A stretch of DNA of 64,000 nucleotides from JAABRB01 sp041617635 (lineage in GTDB: Bacteria > Pseudomonadota > Gammaproteobacteria > Burkholderiales > SG8-39): positions 1 through 64,000 of the forward strand of contig JBFJOO010000001.1 of NCBI GenBank assembly GCA_041617635.1, read 5' to 3'. Positions 49,770 to 58,109 of the stretch are shown here, piece by piece. Numbering within the stretch: position 1 is the first letter of the stretch; each line of letters begins with the position of its first letter. A model generated the notes under the pieces. The model was given only the letters and a program-made list of their open reading frames with translations, was not told where the DNA came from and made no database searches. The position numbers were made by a program, and so were the translations under genes.

Positions 49770-49844
49770 GTCATCCCCGCGCACGCGGGGATCCATCTGA
49801 CTTTACATCGGCAGGGCGTGGATTCCCGCTTGCGCGGGAATGAC
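49770..49844. repeat. dRS3-like paired inverted repeat, copy 1
   Basis: Two hairpin units face each other: GTCATCCCCGCGCACGCGGG followed by GATCCA at the left, and TGGATTCCCGCTTGCGCGGG followed by AATGAC at the right. The right unit fits the Neisseria dRS3 pattern ATTCCC-N8-GGGAAT. The same pair occurs at 62916-62991. It lies between the convergent ends of the GST-like and alpha/beta hydrolase genes and may act as a transcription end point for both. Confidence 0.75.
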
Positions 49845-49864
49845 GGGCATCTGCGGGTTATTCC

Positions 49865-50659
49865 TCAGGCCGCGAAAGCGATCGCGTGCCCGACGAGCGC
49901 GTCGGGCTTCTGCACCTGCGGGCAGTGCCCGCAGTCCGGGATCTCCTCGTAGCGCGCACCCGCGATTCCTGCCGCGAGCTCGCGTGCGATCTGGGGCGGA
50001 GTCGTCTGGTCGAGCGCACCGCACAGGACGAGCGTGGGATTGCGGATCTTGCCGAGTGCGGGCGCTAGATCCAGCTCGGTGAGCGCGAGCGCGGCGCGAC
50101 CGAACGCCCCCGGCTCGGCCGTACGCAGCAGCGCCTCCTTGCGCTCGGCCACGATGCCGGGATTGGCCACAATGTAGTCCTCGGGGAACATGCGGCGGAT
50201 CGCGATGTCGAGCGCGCCCTGCATGCCTTCCGCTGCAACGCGTGCAGCAAGCCCGCGCAGCGGCTCCTTCGCCGGCGCGGGAAATCCCGGCAGCGCATCG
50301 GCAACGATCAGCTTGCCGAATAGGGCGCCGTGCCGCACGGCGAGCGCCGTGGCGATGAAGCCGCCGAAGCCGTTGCCGAGGACCGTCGTGGACGGCGGCA
50401 GGCGCAGCGTGCGGATGAGCTCGGCCACCCAGTCCGCGTAGTCCTCCATCCTCACGGGCTCGGGCAGCGGCGCAGTACTGCCGTAGCCGGGCAAGTCAGG
50501 CGCCGTGACGCGAAAGCGCGCGGCGAGCGCCGGCAGCACACGATCGAACGACGAGCGCTCGGCAAGCAGCGAATGGACGAGCAGCAGGTCGGGCCCGCTG
50601 CCGGTCTGCACGACGGACGCCGGTCGGCCGGCGACGGTTATCTTGCTCGCCTCGCTCAT
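49865..50659 (-). CDS. Alpha/beta hydrolase-fold protein with Gly at the nucleophile position
   Basis: A 264-aa single-domain alpha/beta hydrolase. The oxyanion region is LLVHSLLAERSSFDR, the Asp is Asp217 in VLCGALDQTTPP and the His is His245 in IPDCGHCPQ. The nucleophile elbow reads VLGNGFGGF: residue 97, normally Ser in GNSxGG, is Gly. The codon is GGC on the coding strand and the frame is intact. It may therefore be inactive, non-hydrolytic (as some cofactor-free lyases and oxygenases of this fold) or use another residue. Last gene of a three-gene minus-strand operon. Confidence 0.83.
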   Translation of the reverse strand: MSEASKITVAGRPASVVQTGSGPDLLLVHSLLAERSSFDRVLPALAARFRVTAPDLPGYGSTAPLPEPVRMEDYADWVAELIRTLRLPPSTTVLGNGFGGFIATALAVRHGALFGKLIVADALPGFPAPAKEPLRGLAARVAAEGMQGALDIAIRRMFPEDYIVANPGIVAERKEALLRTAEPGAFGRAALALTELDLAPALGKIRNPTLVLCGALDQTTPPQIARELAAGIAGARYEEIPDCGHCPQVQKPDALVGHAIAFAA

Positions 50660-50688
50660 GGGTGGCCCTCTCCCGGTCAGCTACGAGC

Positions 50689-51450
50689 TCAGCCGGCGAT
50701 CTGCTCCATCGCGCGCGCCGCGGCGCGCTGCGCCGGCGCGCTCGCGCTCATCTTCTCGACCAGCTGATCGTTGGTAATCACCCAGCCGAGGCAACGCGCG
50801 ACGTTCTGCAGCCCGAGCACGTGCAGGTCGTCGCCGTACATGCTGCCCACGCAGTCCGAGAGCAGCACGACGCGATAATCGTTGTTGAATGCGGTGAACG
50901 ACGTGTTGAGCACACACGTGTTCGTATTGATGCCCATCAGACAGACCGTCTTCACGCCCAGCGTATCGAGGAGCGTCTTGAGGTCAGTGCCGTGAAAGCA
51001 GTCGAGCCGCTTCTTGTTGTTGATGACATAGTCGGTCGGCGCAAGCAGTTCGGGGATGATCTGCGTCCCGGGCGAGCCCTCGAGGTTGTGGCCATTCACC
51101 GTGCTGCGGCGGCCCGGCGTGAGGCGATCCTCCTCGGACATGACCTCGTGCAGCGCGCGCCAGAACGGCTGCCGCATGCCCTCGCTCCCCAGCCCCGGAA
51201 TCTTCCGGTAAACCAAAATCACGTGAACGACCGGCACGCGCTGCGACCGCGCAAAATCGAGCGCCCGCTTCGCGTTTGCGATGACGCGTTGGGCATCCTC
51301 CGGCTTCGTCGGCATGGTCGCGACGCCCATGTCCAGATGGCCGCGGTGCATATCCACCGTGACGATCGCAGTCTCCTTGGGATCGATCACGAGACCCTCG
51401 TAGAGCTTGTTGGTCATCGTGGAGCGGTCGAGTATCTCGATGCTTGCCAT
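50689..51450 (-). CDS. Isochorismatase-family cysteine hydrolase
   Basis: A 253-aa amidohydrolase-type enzyme with the family catalytic triad visible as Asp in IVTVDMHRGHLD, Lys in INNKKRLDCF and Cys in GINTNTCVLNTS. The family includes maleamate amidohydrolase, N-carbamoylsarcosine amidase, ureidoacrylate amidohydrolase, nicotinamidase and biuret hydrolase; motifs do not separate them by eye. Placed between two alpha/beta hydrolase genes (29 and 28 bp gaps), an arrangement that recalls amide-hydrolysing steps in N-heterocycle breakdown. The N-terminal 10 residues before the conserved core are uncertain; a second ATG lies at codon 12. Confidence 0.87.
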   Translation of the reverse strand: MASIEILDRSTMTNKLYEGLVIDPKETAIVTVDMHRGHLDMGVATMPTKPEDAQRVIANAKRALDFARSQRVPVVHVILVYRKIPGLGSEGMRQPFWRALHEVMSEEDRLTPGRRSTVNGHNLEGSPGTQIIPELLAPTDYVINNKKRLDCFHGTDLKTLLDTLGVKTVCLMGINTNTCVLNTSFTAFNNDYRVVLLSDCVGSMYGDDLHVLGLQNVARCLGWVITNDQLVEKMSASAPAQRAAARAMEQIAG

Positions 51451-51478
51451 GGCGGTGTCTCCTCTTCGAGTGATGGGC

Positions 51479-52312
51479 TCAAGCTGCGCCCGGCAGCGTG
51501 CGGGCCAGCCAGCCGGCGACCAGTTCCGTCACCGCGTCCTCGCGGCCGACGTAGTAGTGGCCACAGTTTCGCACGATTTCGACGGCGCAGGGACCGCCTG
51601 CGCGACGCTGGAATTCCTCTGCGGGATAGAGGTCCACCGGCTCCTCGTCGCCGCGCAGATACAGGACCGGGCAGGCGATGCGCGGTGCCAACTCGAGAAC
51701 GTCCGGCACCTCGGTAAGGTAATCGAGGAAGCTCTCGGCGGTGATGACGTACCACCAGCCGGGCAGCAGCATGAGCTCACGGCCCCGCCCGGCGGCGACC
51801 AGCGCGCGGGCCTGAGCGGTGATCTCCTCGATCCGATCGCCGGCGAGCAGCCCCGCCTTGCTCGCGCGGGCGACGATGCCCTTGCCGCCGCAGTGCGCGG
51901 ACAGGAGCACCAGCGCAGGCGTTTCCGGATGGTCGGCCACATGGCGCACCGCAAGCATGCCGCCGTTCGAGTGCCCGATCACGACCGGGCGCGCAAAGCC
52001 TCGGGCGCCCAGCCACTCGGCCGCAATGCGATTGTCCGCGATCGCCTCGCGCGTGAGCTGAAACGCCCCGCCCTCCGCTGCCCGGCTGGCGCGGTTGCTG
52101 AGAACGTCGTGTCCGCGCCGGTTGAAGGCGAGACAAGCGTAGCCGAGGCGCGTCAGGGCCGGCGGCAGGAACCGCGGCGCTCCGACGTAGAAATTCATGG
52201 TGTTGCCGTGGAACAGCAGCGCCGCCCCAGTGGGTGCCGCATCCTCGGGCGCGTAGAACACGCCGTCGAGGGGCGTGGTGTCGGTGGGAATGGTGACCAG
52301 TGTGGCGCGCAT
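51479..52312 (-). CDS. Alpha/beta hydrolase (serine aminopeptidase-like)
   Basis: A 277-aa alpha/beta hydrolase with an intact triad: nucleophile Ser in VVIGHSNGGMLAV, Asp in YLRGDEEPVD and His in RNCGHYYVGRE. The oxyanion region is LLFHGNTMNFY. The lid region is short. First gene of the minus-strand operon that continues with the isochorismatase-like and the Ser-less alpha/beta hydrolase genes. A 150-bp divergent region separates it from the Gfo/Idh gene. Probably an esterase, C-C hydrolase or amidase; substrate unknown. Confidence 0.83.
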   Translation of the reverse strand: MRATLVTIPTDTTPLDGVFYAPEDAAPTGAALLFHGNTMNFYVGAPRFLPPALTRLGYACLAFNRRGHDVLSNRASRAAEGGAFQLTREAIADNRIAAEWLGARGFARPVVIGHSNGGMLAVRHVADHPETPALVLLSAHCGGKGIVARASKAGLLAGDRIEEITAQARALVAAGRGRELMLLPGWWYVITAESFLDYLTEVPDVLELAPRIACPVLYLRGDEEPVDLYPAEEFQRRAGGPCAVEIVRNCGHYYVGREDAVTELVAGWLARTLPGAA

Positions 52313-52462
52313 CGAGCACCTGTTTGCGGCGGCGGAAGGGAACGCCGATCGCGCATTCTAGCGCGCACGTTGACCAGGGTTGACACGAAATCGCGCGCAT
52401 CCGAGACTGGCCGCTTTCCCCGCAATCTTCCTCGGAAATCTCGTGCACCAGGAGGCGCAATC

Positions 52463-53470
52463 ATGATCAACGCGGCAATCGTGGGACTGGGCTGGTGGGG
52501 CAAGACGCTCGTCAACTCCGTGCAGGGCAAGAGCGACCTGATCCGCTTCGCCGCGGCGCATACGCGCACACGCTCCAAGGTTGAGGATTTTTGCCGCGAG
52601 AAGGACATCGTCTTCCAGGAAGACTTGCAGGCCATCTTCAGCGACCCGAAGATCGACGCCGTCGTCTACGCGGCGCAGCACACCGATCGCAGCGATCAGG
52701 TCCAGAAGACGGCCGCCGCCGGCAAGCACGTGTTCGTCGAGAAGCCATTCGCGCTCGACCTCAAGGCCTGCGATGCGGCGCTCGCCGCGGTCAAGCGGGC
52801 CGGCGTCGTCCTGGGAGTCGGGTACAACCGGCGCTTTCCGCCGGCGGTCAACGAGCTCCGCGCGCGGGTCAAGGACGGACGCCTGGGCACCATCGTCGGC
52901 GCGACTGGCGAAGCGAACGCGCCGGCGGGTCTCGCGATCGCCAAGGGCTACTGGCGCGCGGACCCGGTCCAGGCGCCCGCTGGCCCGCTGACCGGCCTCG
53001 GCGTGCACGTCCTCGACACGTTCGTGGATCTCTTCGGTCCGGTCGGCGAGGTGTACGCCATCGACACCCGGCGCGCCGCCGAGAACGTCGACGACGTGCT
53101 GAGCGTGCAGATGACGATGAAGAGCGGCCTCCCAGCGAGCTTCTTCTGCTCGCTCTCGACCGCGGTCAGCTACCGGATCGCGGTATTCGGGACGAAAGGA
53201 TCCGGCGAGGTGCTGCGCCCGAATTTCGACACCTTCCAGTTCATTCCTTCGGCCACCGGCCCGATGCAGGGGCAGTTCAAGCCCGCGGAGCCCGAGGTCC
53301 TCGTCACGAAGGACTTCGACTCCGTCAGGGCGGAGCTGGAAGCCTTCGCCATCGCGATTCGCGACAAGCAGCCGTTCCCGAACTCGCACGACCAGATCCG
53401 GCAGGTCACCGCGGCGTTCGCGGCGATCGTCGAGTCGGCGGCGGCGCGCAAGCCGGTCAAGGTCGACTGA
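52463..53470 (+). CDS. Gfo/Idh/MocA-family oxidoreductase
   Basis: A 335-aa NAD(P)-dependent dehydrogenase with an N-terminal Rossmann domain (AAIVGLGWWGKTLVN) and the family Glu-Lys-Pro motif in VFVEKPFALDL, followed by VGYNRRFPPAVNELR and the C-terminal alpha/beta domain. Most members oxidise or reduce sugars and polyols; a few act on other substrates. The ATG is preceded by AGGAGG 7 bp upstream. A TTGACA at 52380-52385 with a weak -10 (GAGACT) could be its promoter. A GST-like gene follows by 16 bp. Confidence 0.9.
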   Translation: MINAAIVGLGWWGKTLVNSVQGKSDLIRFAAAHTRTRSKVEDFCREKDIVFQEDLQAIFSDPKIDAVVYAAQHTDRSDQVQKTAAAGKHVFVEKPFALDLKACDAALAAVKRAGVVLGVGYNRRFPPAVNELRARVKDGRLGTIVGATGEANAPAGLAIAKGYWRADPVQAPAGPLTGLGVHVLDTFVDLFGPVGEVYAIDTRRAAENVDDVLSVQMTMKSGLPASFFCSLSTAVSYRIAVFGTKGSGEVLRPNFDTFQFIPSATGPMQGQFKPAEPEVLVTKDFDSVRAELEAFAIAIRDKQPFPNSHDQIRQVTAAFAAIVESAAARKPVKVD

Positions 53471-53486
53471 CCGGGACGCCCAGGCG

Positions 53487-54176
53487 ATGGCGCAGATCGA
53501 CATCGTCAGCGCGAGCACCTGCCCGTTCGCGCAGCGCACGCGCATGGTGCTGCTCGAAAAGCGCATCGATTTCTCGCTCACGGAAATCGATCTCGACGCC
53601 AAGCCGGCCTGGTTTCTCGCGATCTCGCCCTACGCGAAGGTGCCGGTGATCCGGCACGGGGATGCGGTCGTCTGGGAATCGGCGGTGATCAACGAGTACC
53701 TCGAGGAGGTCTTTCCCGAGCCAGCGTTGCTGCCTCGCGACCCCGTGCGGCGGGCGCAGGCCCGCGTCTGGATCGACTTCGCGAACACCCGCATGGTCCC
53801 GCACGTCTACAAGATGATGCTGCGCCAGGACGGCGCAGGACAGGAACTGCATCGTCGCCGGCTGACCGAAGCCGTGCTCGCAATGGAGCAGGGCCTGCGC
53901 GATCTCTCGGGCGGCCCCTACTGGCTCGGCGGGCGGCCGAGCCTCGTCGACTTCACCTTCTTTCCGCACGTGCAGCGCTTCGTCGCGCTCGAGCACTACC
54001 GCGGCTTCGCGATCCCCGCGACCTGCGAGCGGCTCCTGCGCTGGCGCGAAGCGATGCTCGTTCTTCCCTCGGTGCAGGCTACGCGCCCGCCGGACGCGCT
54101 CCTCATCAGGAACTGGGCCAAGTACGCGCACGACACCAGCACCGGGGTCACCGCGCAGGAAATGCGCGAAAGCTGA
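53487..54176 (+). CDS. Glutathione S-transferase family protein
   Basis: A 229-aa GST. The thioredoxin-fold domain begins QIDIVSASTCPFAQRTRMVL, with a Cys-Pro-Phe-Ala motif usual in Cys-type GSTs (omega, lambda, beta-etherase-like) rather than Ser/Tyr types, and AKVPVIRHGDAVVWESAVIN contains the glutathione-binding cis-Pro and Glu-Ser. The C-terminal helical domain is normal length. Such enzymes may do glutathione-dependent reduction, dehalogenation or ether cleavage. It lies 16 bp after the Gfo/Idh gene and 5 bp before an amidohydrolase gene, hence the same operon. Confidence 0.87.
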   Translation: MAQIDIVSASTCPFAQRTRMVLLEKRIDFSLTEIDLDAKPAWFLAISPYAKVPVIRHGDAVVWESAVINEYLEEVFPEPALLPRDPVRRAQARVWIDFANTRMVPHVYKMMLRQDGAGQELHRRRLTEAVLAMEQGLRDLSGGPYWLGGRPSLVDFTFFPHVQRFVALEHYRGFAIPATCERLLRWREAMLVLPSVQATRPPDALLIRNWAKYAHDTSTGVTAQEMRES

Positions 54177-54181
54177 GCCGC

Positions 54182-55222
54182 ATGGCAAGCAAGCGACCCG
54201 AACCGCGGCAAAGCCCATCTCGCAACCGGAAGGTTCGCGTGCGCACGATCGACACGCATGCGCACTGGTACCCGGCGGACTGGCTGAAGCTCTTCGAGCG
54301 CGATGGCGCCGCCGAAGGCGCACGGCTCGAGCGCAAGGGAAGCGGCTACGTCATTCGCACCGAGCGCATCACCAACGCGTTCGACGAGGAGTTCGTCGAT
54401 CTCGGTCTGCGCATCGCGGGCATGGATCGCCAGGGCGTCGACGTGCACGCGCTTTCGCTCACCACGCCGATGGTCAACTGGGCATCGCCGGGATTCGGGC
54501 TCGCGCTCGCGCAGGCCTACAACGACGCTGCGGCCGCCGCGCACACCGGGCATCCGGATCGCTTCATCGGCTTCGCCATGGTGCCGATGCAGGCCACCGA
54601 GCTCGCGGTCCGGGAGCTCGAGCGTGCCGCGAAGCTGCCCGGCATCCGCGGCATGTACCTCGCCACCAACATCAACGGCACCGAGCTCGACGAAAAACGT
54701 TACTGGGACGTGTACGCGAAGGCGGAGGAGCTCGGCCTGCCGATCTTCCTCCACCCGGTCGACACGATCGGGCGCGAGCGCACCACGCGCTACCACCTGA
54801 AGAATCTGCTCGGCAACCCATACGACACCGGCGTGGCTGCGGCCAGTCTCATCTTTGGCGGCGTGCTCGACGAGTTTCCCAAGCTCGAGGTGAACCTCCC
54901 GCACGCCGGCGGCGCGCTGCCCGGCCTGATCGGTCGCATGGATCACGGCACGAAGGTGCGTCCGGAGCTCAAGCACATGAAGCGCTTGCCGAGCGAGTAT
55001 CTCAAGCGCTTCACCTACGACACCATCGGCCACAGCGACCGCATCAATCTCGATCTCATCCGGCTCGTCGGCGCCGACCGCGTGCTGCTCGGCAGCGACT
55101 ACTGCTTCGACATGGGCCTCGTCGATCCCGTGGGGACCATCGAGCGTCTGGACGCGCTGACCGAGGCCGAACGCGACCTCATCCTTGGCAGGACCGCTGC
55201 ACGTCTGCTCCGGCTGGAGTAA
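54182..55222 (+). CDS. ACMSD-like amidohydrolase-family protein
   Basis: A 346-aa amidohydrolase_2-type TIM-barrel enzyme. Metal and catalytic residues fit: HxH in TIDTHAHWYP, His in IFLHPVDTI, His in NLPHAGG and Asp in LLGSDYCFDMG. It is a distant paralogue of the product at 42680; both share GVLxxFPKL and the DMG segment. Expected activity is decarboxylation or hydrolysis of a ring-fission product. The first 20 residues are basic and unconserved, so an internal start near VRTIDTHAHW is possible. Ends the three-gene operon that begins at 52463. Confidence 0.85.
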   Translation: MASKRPEPRQSPSRNRKVRVRTIDTHAHWYPADWLKLFERDGAAEGARLERKGSGYVIRTERITNAFDEEFVDLGLRIAGMDRQGVDVHALSLTTPMVNWASPGFGLALAQAYNDAAAAAHTGHPDRFIGFAMVPMQATELAVRELERAAKLPGIRGMYLATNINGTELDEKRYWDVYAKAEELGLPIFLHPVDTIGRERTTRYHLKNLLGNPYDTGVAAASLIFGGVLDEFPKLEVNLPHAGGALPGLIGRMDHGTKVRPELKHMKRLPSEYLKRFTYDTIGHSDRINLDLIRLVGADRVLLGSDYCFDMGLVDPVGTIERLDALTEAERDLILGRTAARLLRLE

Positions 55223-55471
55223 TCGCCCGCTGCCGCTGCGGTCGTCGTGTGGTATCGACCGCCCTGAAATCCGCACGGGCACGCGGTAACGTGAATGCTT
55301 CGCATTTCCAGCGCTACGCCGCACCGGTGGTTCGTCCAGCACCCGCGTCGCCGGAATCACGAAAGGATTTCACGATAGTTTCGATAGGAAAACAGTATCG
55401 TTCGGGCGAGTCGCCCTCTGCTAACTTGTAAGCGTGGTTCGCATCCGCGCGTTGCAAGAGGAGGGATACCC

Positions 55472-56749
55472 ATGACCGACCAGTACGGCAAATCCTATCC
55501 GTTCCAGCCGATGGACTGGATCGAAGGCGTGAACATGGACAAGCTCCGCACCGGACGCCTTGCCCGCGCCAAGAAGGAGCTCTTCGAAAAGCGCAAGTTC
55601 GGCGGGCTGCTGTCGCTGAACGAGTGGAACACGCGCTACATCACGGCCACCTACACGCCGCCGTGGACGACGCCAAGCTCCGGCCTGCGCTACTCGCTGC
55701 TCCTCAAGGGCGATGCGCAGCCGATCATCTTCGAGCAGGGCGACATCGGCTATCACACCCAGCGCAATTCGCCATGGCTGCCGCCGGAGAACGTTCGCTA
55801 TGCGATCACCGGCATGGGATGGATTGCCCGCTGTATGGGCGAGTCGGCCCACCGGGCGGCGGTCGTTCGATTCGTGGACCAGATCTGTGCCGAGCTCAAG
55901 CGGGCCGGCGTCCAAAAAGAAGTCCTTGCAATGGACTTCTCCGATCCTTACATCGCCTCCGCATTCGAGGCGAAGGGCGTGCGGACGAGCGGCGAAGGGT
56001 TCGTGGCGATGCTGGAGGCGCGCAAGCACAAGCTCCCCGAGGAGGTCGAGTGCCTGCGCAACACTTGCACCATCGGCGACGCCATGTTCGACGCGCTGGT
56101 GAACACCGTGCGGCCGGGAGTGAGCGAGCACGAGATCCTCGGCGAGGCCTTCAAGGCCTGCTATGTGAACGGCGGCGAGGTCCACTCCGGCGTCTTCTGC
56201 ACCTCCGGCCCGTACTCGTGGCCCAACCTGCGCCACTCGACCGGCCGGCGCCTCGCCCACGGCGACGTCATCTACATGGACGTCTACAACACCTGCTGGA
56301 ACGGCTACAAGACCTGCTACTACCGCAGCTTCAGCGTCGGCGAGCCCTCCAAGGCCACCGTCGCCGCCTACAAGCGCGCCTACGAATGGCTCTACGACGC
56401 GATCAGCGTGATCAAGCCGGGTGTAACGACCAAGGAGGTCGCCGAGCGCTGGCCGGCGGGTCCTGACGTCTGGGCCGACATCGGCGTCGTGCACGAGGAT
56501 CAGACGGCCGGCAACAACTGGGCGCATGGAATCGGCCTCACGCTATACGAGCCGCCGCTCGTATGGCGCGGCTGCTCGCTCGAGCATCCGATGGTCATCG
56601 AGGAGGACATGTGCTTTGCCATCGAGACCCAGGAGGGCGACGGCGAGGGGCAGGGCGTGCGGATGGAGGAGGTCATCCACGTGACCAAGACCGGCGTCGA
56701 GATCCTCTCGAAGTGGCCGATCAAGGAAATCACCGTGATTCCGGTCTGA
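55472..56749 (+). CDS. M24/creatinase-fold protein with altered metal site
   Basis: A 425-aa protein with an N-terminal creatinase-like domain (about 25-185) and a C-terminal pita-bread (M24) domain. Of the five metal ligands of M24 peptidases, Asp270 (VIYMDVYNT), His352 (WAHGIGLTL), Glu385 (CFAIETQEG) and Glu399 (GVRMEEVIH) are kept, but the second Asp is replaced by Cys282 (GYKTCYYRSF). Creatinase and DddP lyases show that this fold also serves non-peptidase reactions. Strong ribosome site AGAGGAGGG before the ATG. The 249-bp upstream gap has a weak inverted motif (CGATA and TATCG) near 55380-55410. Function is not assignable. Confidence 0.8.
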   Translation: MTDQYGKSYPFQPMDWIEGVNMDKLRTGRLARAKKELFEKRKFGGLLSLNEWNTRYITATYTPPWTTPSSGLRYSLLLKGDAQPIIFEQGDIGYHTQRNSPWLPPENVRYAITGMGWIARCMGESAHRAAVVRFVDQICAELKRAGVQKEVLAMDFSDPYIASAFEAKGVRTSGEGFVAMLEARKHKLPEEVECLRNTCTIGDAMFDALVNTVRPGVSEHEILGEAFKACYVNGGEVHSGVFCTSGPYSWPNLRHSTGRRLAHGDVIYMDVYNTCWNGYKTCYYRSFSVGEPSKATVAAYKRAYEWLYDAISVIKPGVTTKEVAERWPAGPDVWADIGVVHEDQTAGNNWAHGIGLTLYEPPLVWRGCSLEHPMVIEEDMCFAIETQEGDGEGQGVRMEEVIHVTKTGVEILSKWPIKEITVIPV

Positions 56750-56754
56750 CGGCC

Positions 56755-56985
56755 ATGCGCATCTTCGACTTCGGCTGTTCCGCCTGCGGGCATTTCTTCG
56801 AGGCCTTTGTGCGCACCGCAAGCGATGCCCCGGTTTGCCCGCAATGCGGGGCCGGGAACGTTGCGCGCCGGCCGGTGCTGCAGATCGCGGTCCATACGCG
56901 CAACACGCGACGCGGGCGGACTATCGACCTCGGCTCGAATTCATGCCCGTGTGCCGCCCACGGTCCAGGGCACGCACGCCGGTGA
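56755..56985 (+). CDS. Small FmdB-like zinc-ribbon protein
   Basis: A 76-aa protein with two CxxC pairs (FGCSACGHFFE and CPQCGAGNVARRP), the zinc ribbon of FmdB-family putative regulators, and a third Cys pair near the end (NSCPCAAHG). It starts MRIFDFGC, 5 bp after the creatinase-fold gene stop, and is most likely cotranscribed. FmdB proteins are often encoded beside amidases; the molecular role is unknown. Confidence 0.75.
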   Translation: MRIFDFGCSACGHFFEAFVRTASDAPVCPQCGAGNVARRPVLQIAVHTRNTRRGRTIDLGSNSCPCAAHGPGHARR

Positions 56986-57079
56986 GGCAAGCCCCCTCGC
57001 GACCGTCCCGTTCAGGCTGGAGGGGGCCTGAACGTTCCCCCATCTGCTCTCGTGTGAGGCTTGGTGAAGGCGGCACCCT

Positions 57080-57997
57080 TCAGGCAAGTGGCACGCCGGC
57101 GACCGCCTGGGCGTGACGCCGCAGCGTCCCGATCAGGAGCTCGGCTGCCGCCGAGGTCGCAGTCTGACTGCGGCGGATGAGATAGAGGTCGGCCTCCAGC
57201 ACCGGGTCCACCACCGGATTGATGCACAGCCGATCCGATCCGATGTCGCACGCCACGGCCACGAGCGGTAGCAGGGTCGACCAGTTTGCGTGCCGGACGA
57301 AGTCGATCATGCCGTGCACGGTGTCCATCTCCAGCCTGCGTCCGACGCGGATCTCCTTCGTCCAGATGTGCCGCTCGATGCTGCGCCGGAGCGTGTGGTT
57401 GGGCGATGGGACGACGAGATCGAGCGGACCGAGGCCGGGAAGGCGCACCGGCTCGCCAGGCGTGAGGCCCAGGGCTGGATTGCTGATCAGGACCATCCGG
57501 CAGTCCGCGAACTTGCCGATGTCGATGCCTTCGTGCCGTAGCGGATTGAGCACGACGGCGAAGTCGACCTCACCGTCGAGGACAGCCTGGGCCAGCGTAT
57601 CGCTGAAGCCCTGTATCACCCTGACGTCGATTGACGGATGGGCATCGACGAACTCGGGCAGGAAGGCCGGCAGCAGGCCGCGAACGACCGACGGGATGAG
57701 ACCGGCGCGGACCAGCCCGCCGACGAGCCCGCTCATTTCCGCGATCTCGAGCTCGGCTGCGTTGATCGAGCGCAGGATCGCAACCGAGTGCCGATAGAAG
57801 CGCTCGCCGGCCGCGGTGGGCACCACGCCGTTGACCGTCCGCTCGAAGAGCCGGCGTTCGAGGACTTGCTCCAGGTTCCGGATCTGCGCGCTGAGCGCCG
57901 GCTGCGAACAGTGTTCGCGCTCGGCAGCCTTCGAGAAATTCGCTTCCTCGTAGACCGCCGCGAAGTATCTAAGCTGGCGAATGGTGATCGGGCTCAT
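57080..57997 (-). CDS. LysR-family transcriptional regulator
   Basis: A 305-aa regulator. The winged helix-turn-helix spans about residues 3-62 (TIRQLRYFAAVYEEANFSKA, SQPALSAQIRNLEQVL), and the inducer-binding domain about 90-295. The most similar layout by eye is that of CbbR/NAC/CysB-like general LysR proteins with aromatic-acid inducers, but no effector can be named. It is the last gene of the minus-strand set beginning at 64000 and lies 112 bp after the OsmC-like gene, so it may have its own promoter. It is not divergent from a target gene; it converges with the zinc-ribbon gene. Confidence 0.92.
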   Translation of the reverse strand: MSPITIRQLRYFAAVYEEANFSKAAEREHCSQPALSAQIRNLEQVLERRLFERTVNGVVPTAAGERFYRHSVAILRSINAAELEIAEMSGLVGGLVRAGLIPSVVRGLLPAFLPEFVDAHPSIDVRVIQGFSDTLAQAVLDGEVDFAVVLNPLRHEGIDIGKFADCRMVLISNPALGLTPGEPVRLPGLGPLDLVVPSPNHTLRRSIERHIWTKEIRVGRRLEMDTVHGMIDFVRHANWSTLLPLVAVACDIGSDRLCINPVVDPVLEADLYLIRRSQTATSAAAELLIGTLRRHAQAVAGVPLA

Positions 57998-58109
57998 GCG
58001 TGCGCCGGCATGCCGCATTCCCGCGCGTGGCGGCGCCGCGCACGGCTCGGGGCCTCAACGGTACGCCGCGCCGGTCCGGTGGTGCAACTGTGGGCGGCCC
58101 GGCCCCTCG

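Noticed and set aside
49770..49844. CRISPR-like repeat
   Set aside because: Only two inverted hairpin units per locus, no regular spacers and no cas genes; it matches a dRS3-type dispersed repeat.
55472..56749. Creatinase, with the isochorismatase-like protein as N-carbamoylsarcosine amidase
   Set aside because: Four M24 metal ligands are retained, whereas creatinase has lost them, and no sarcosine oxidase or creatininase gene is present. The pairing is attractive but unsupported.
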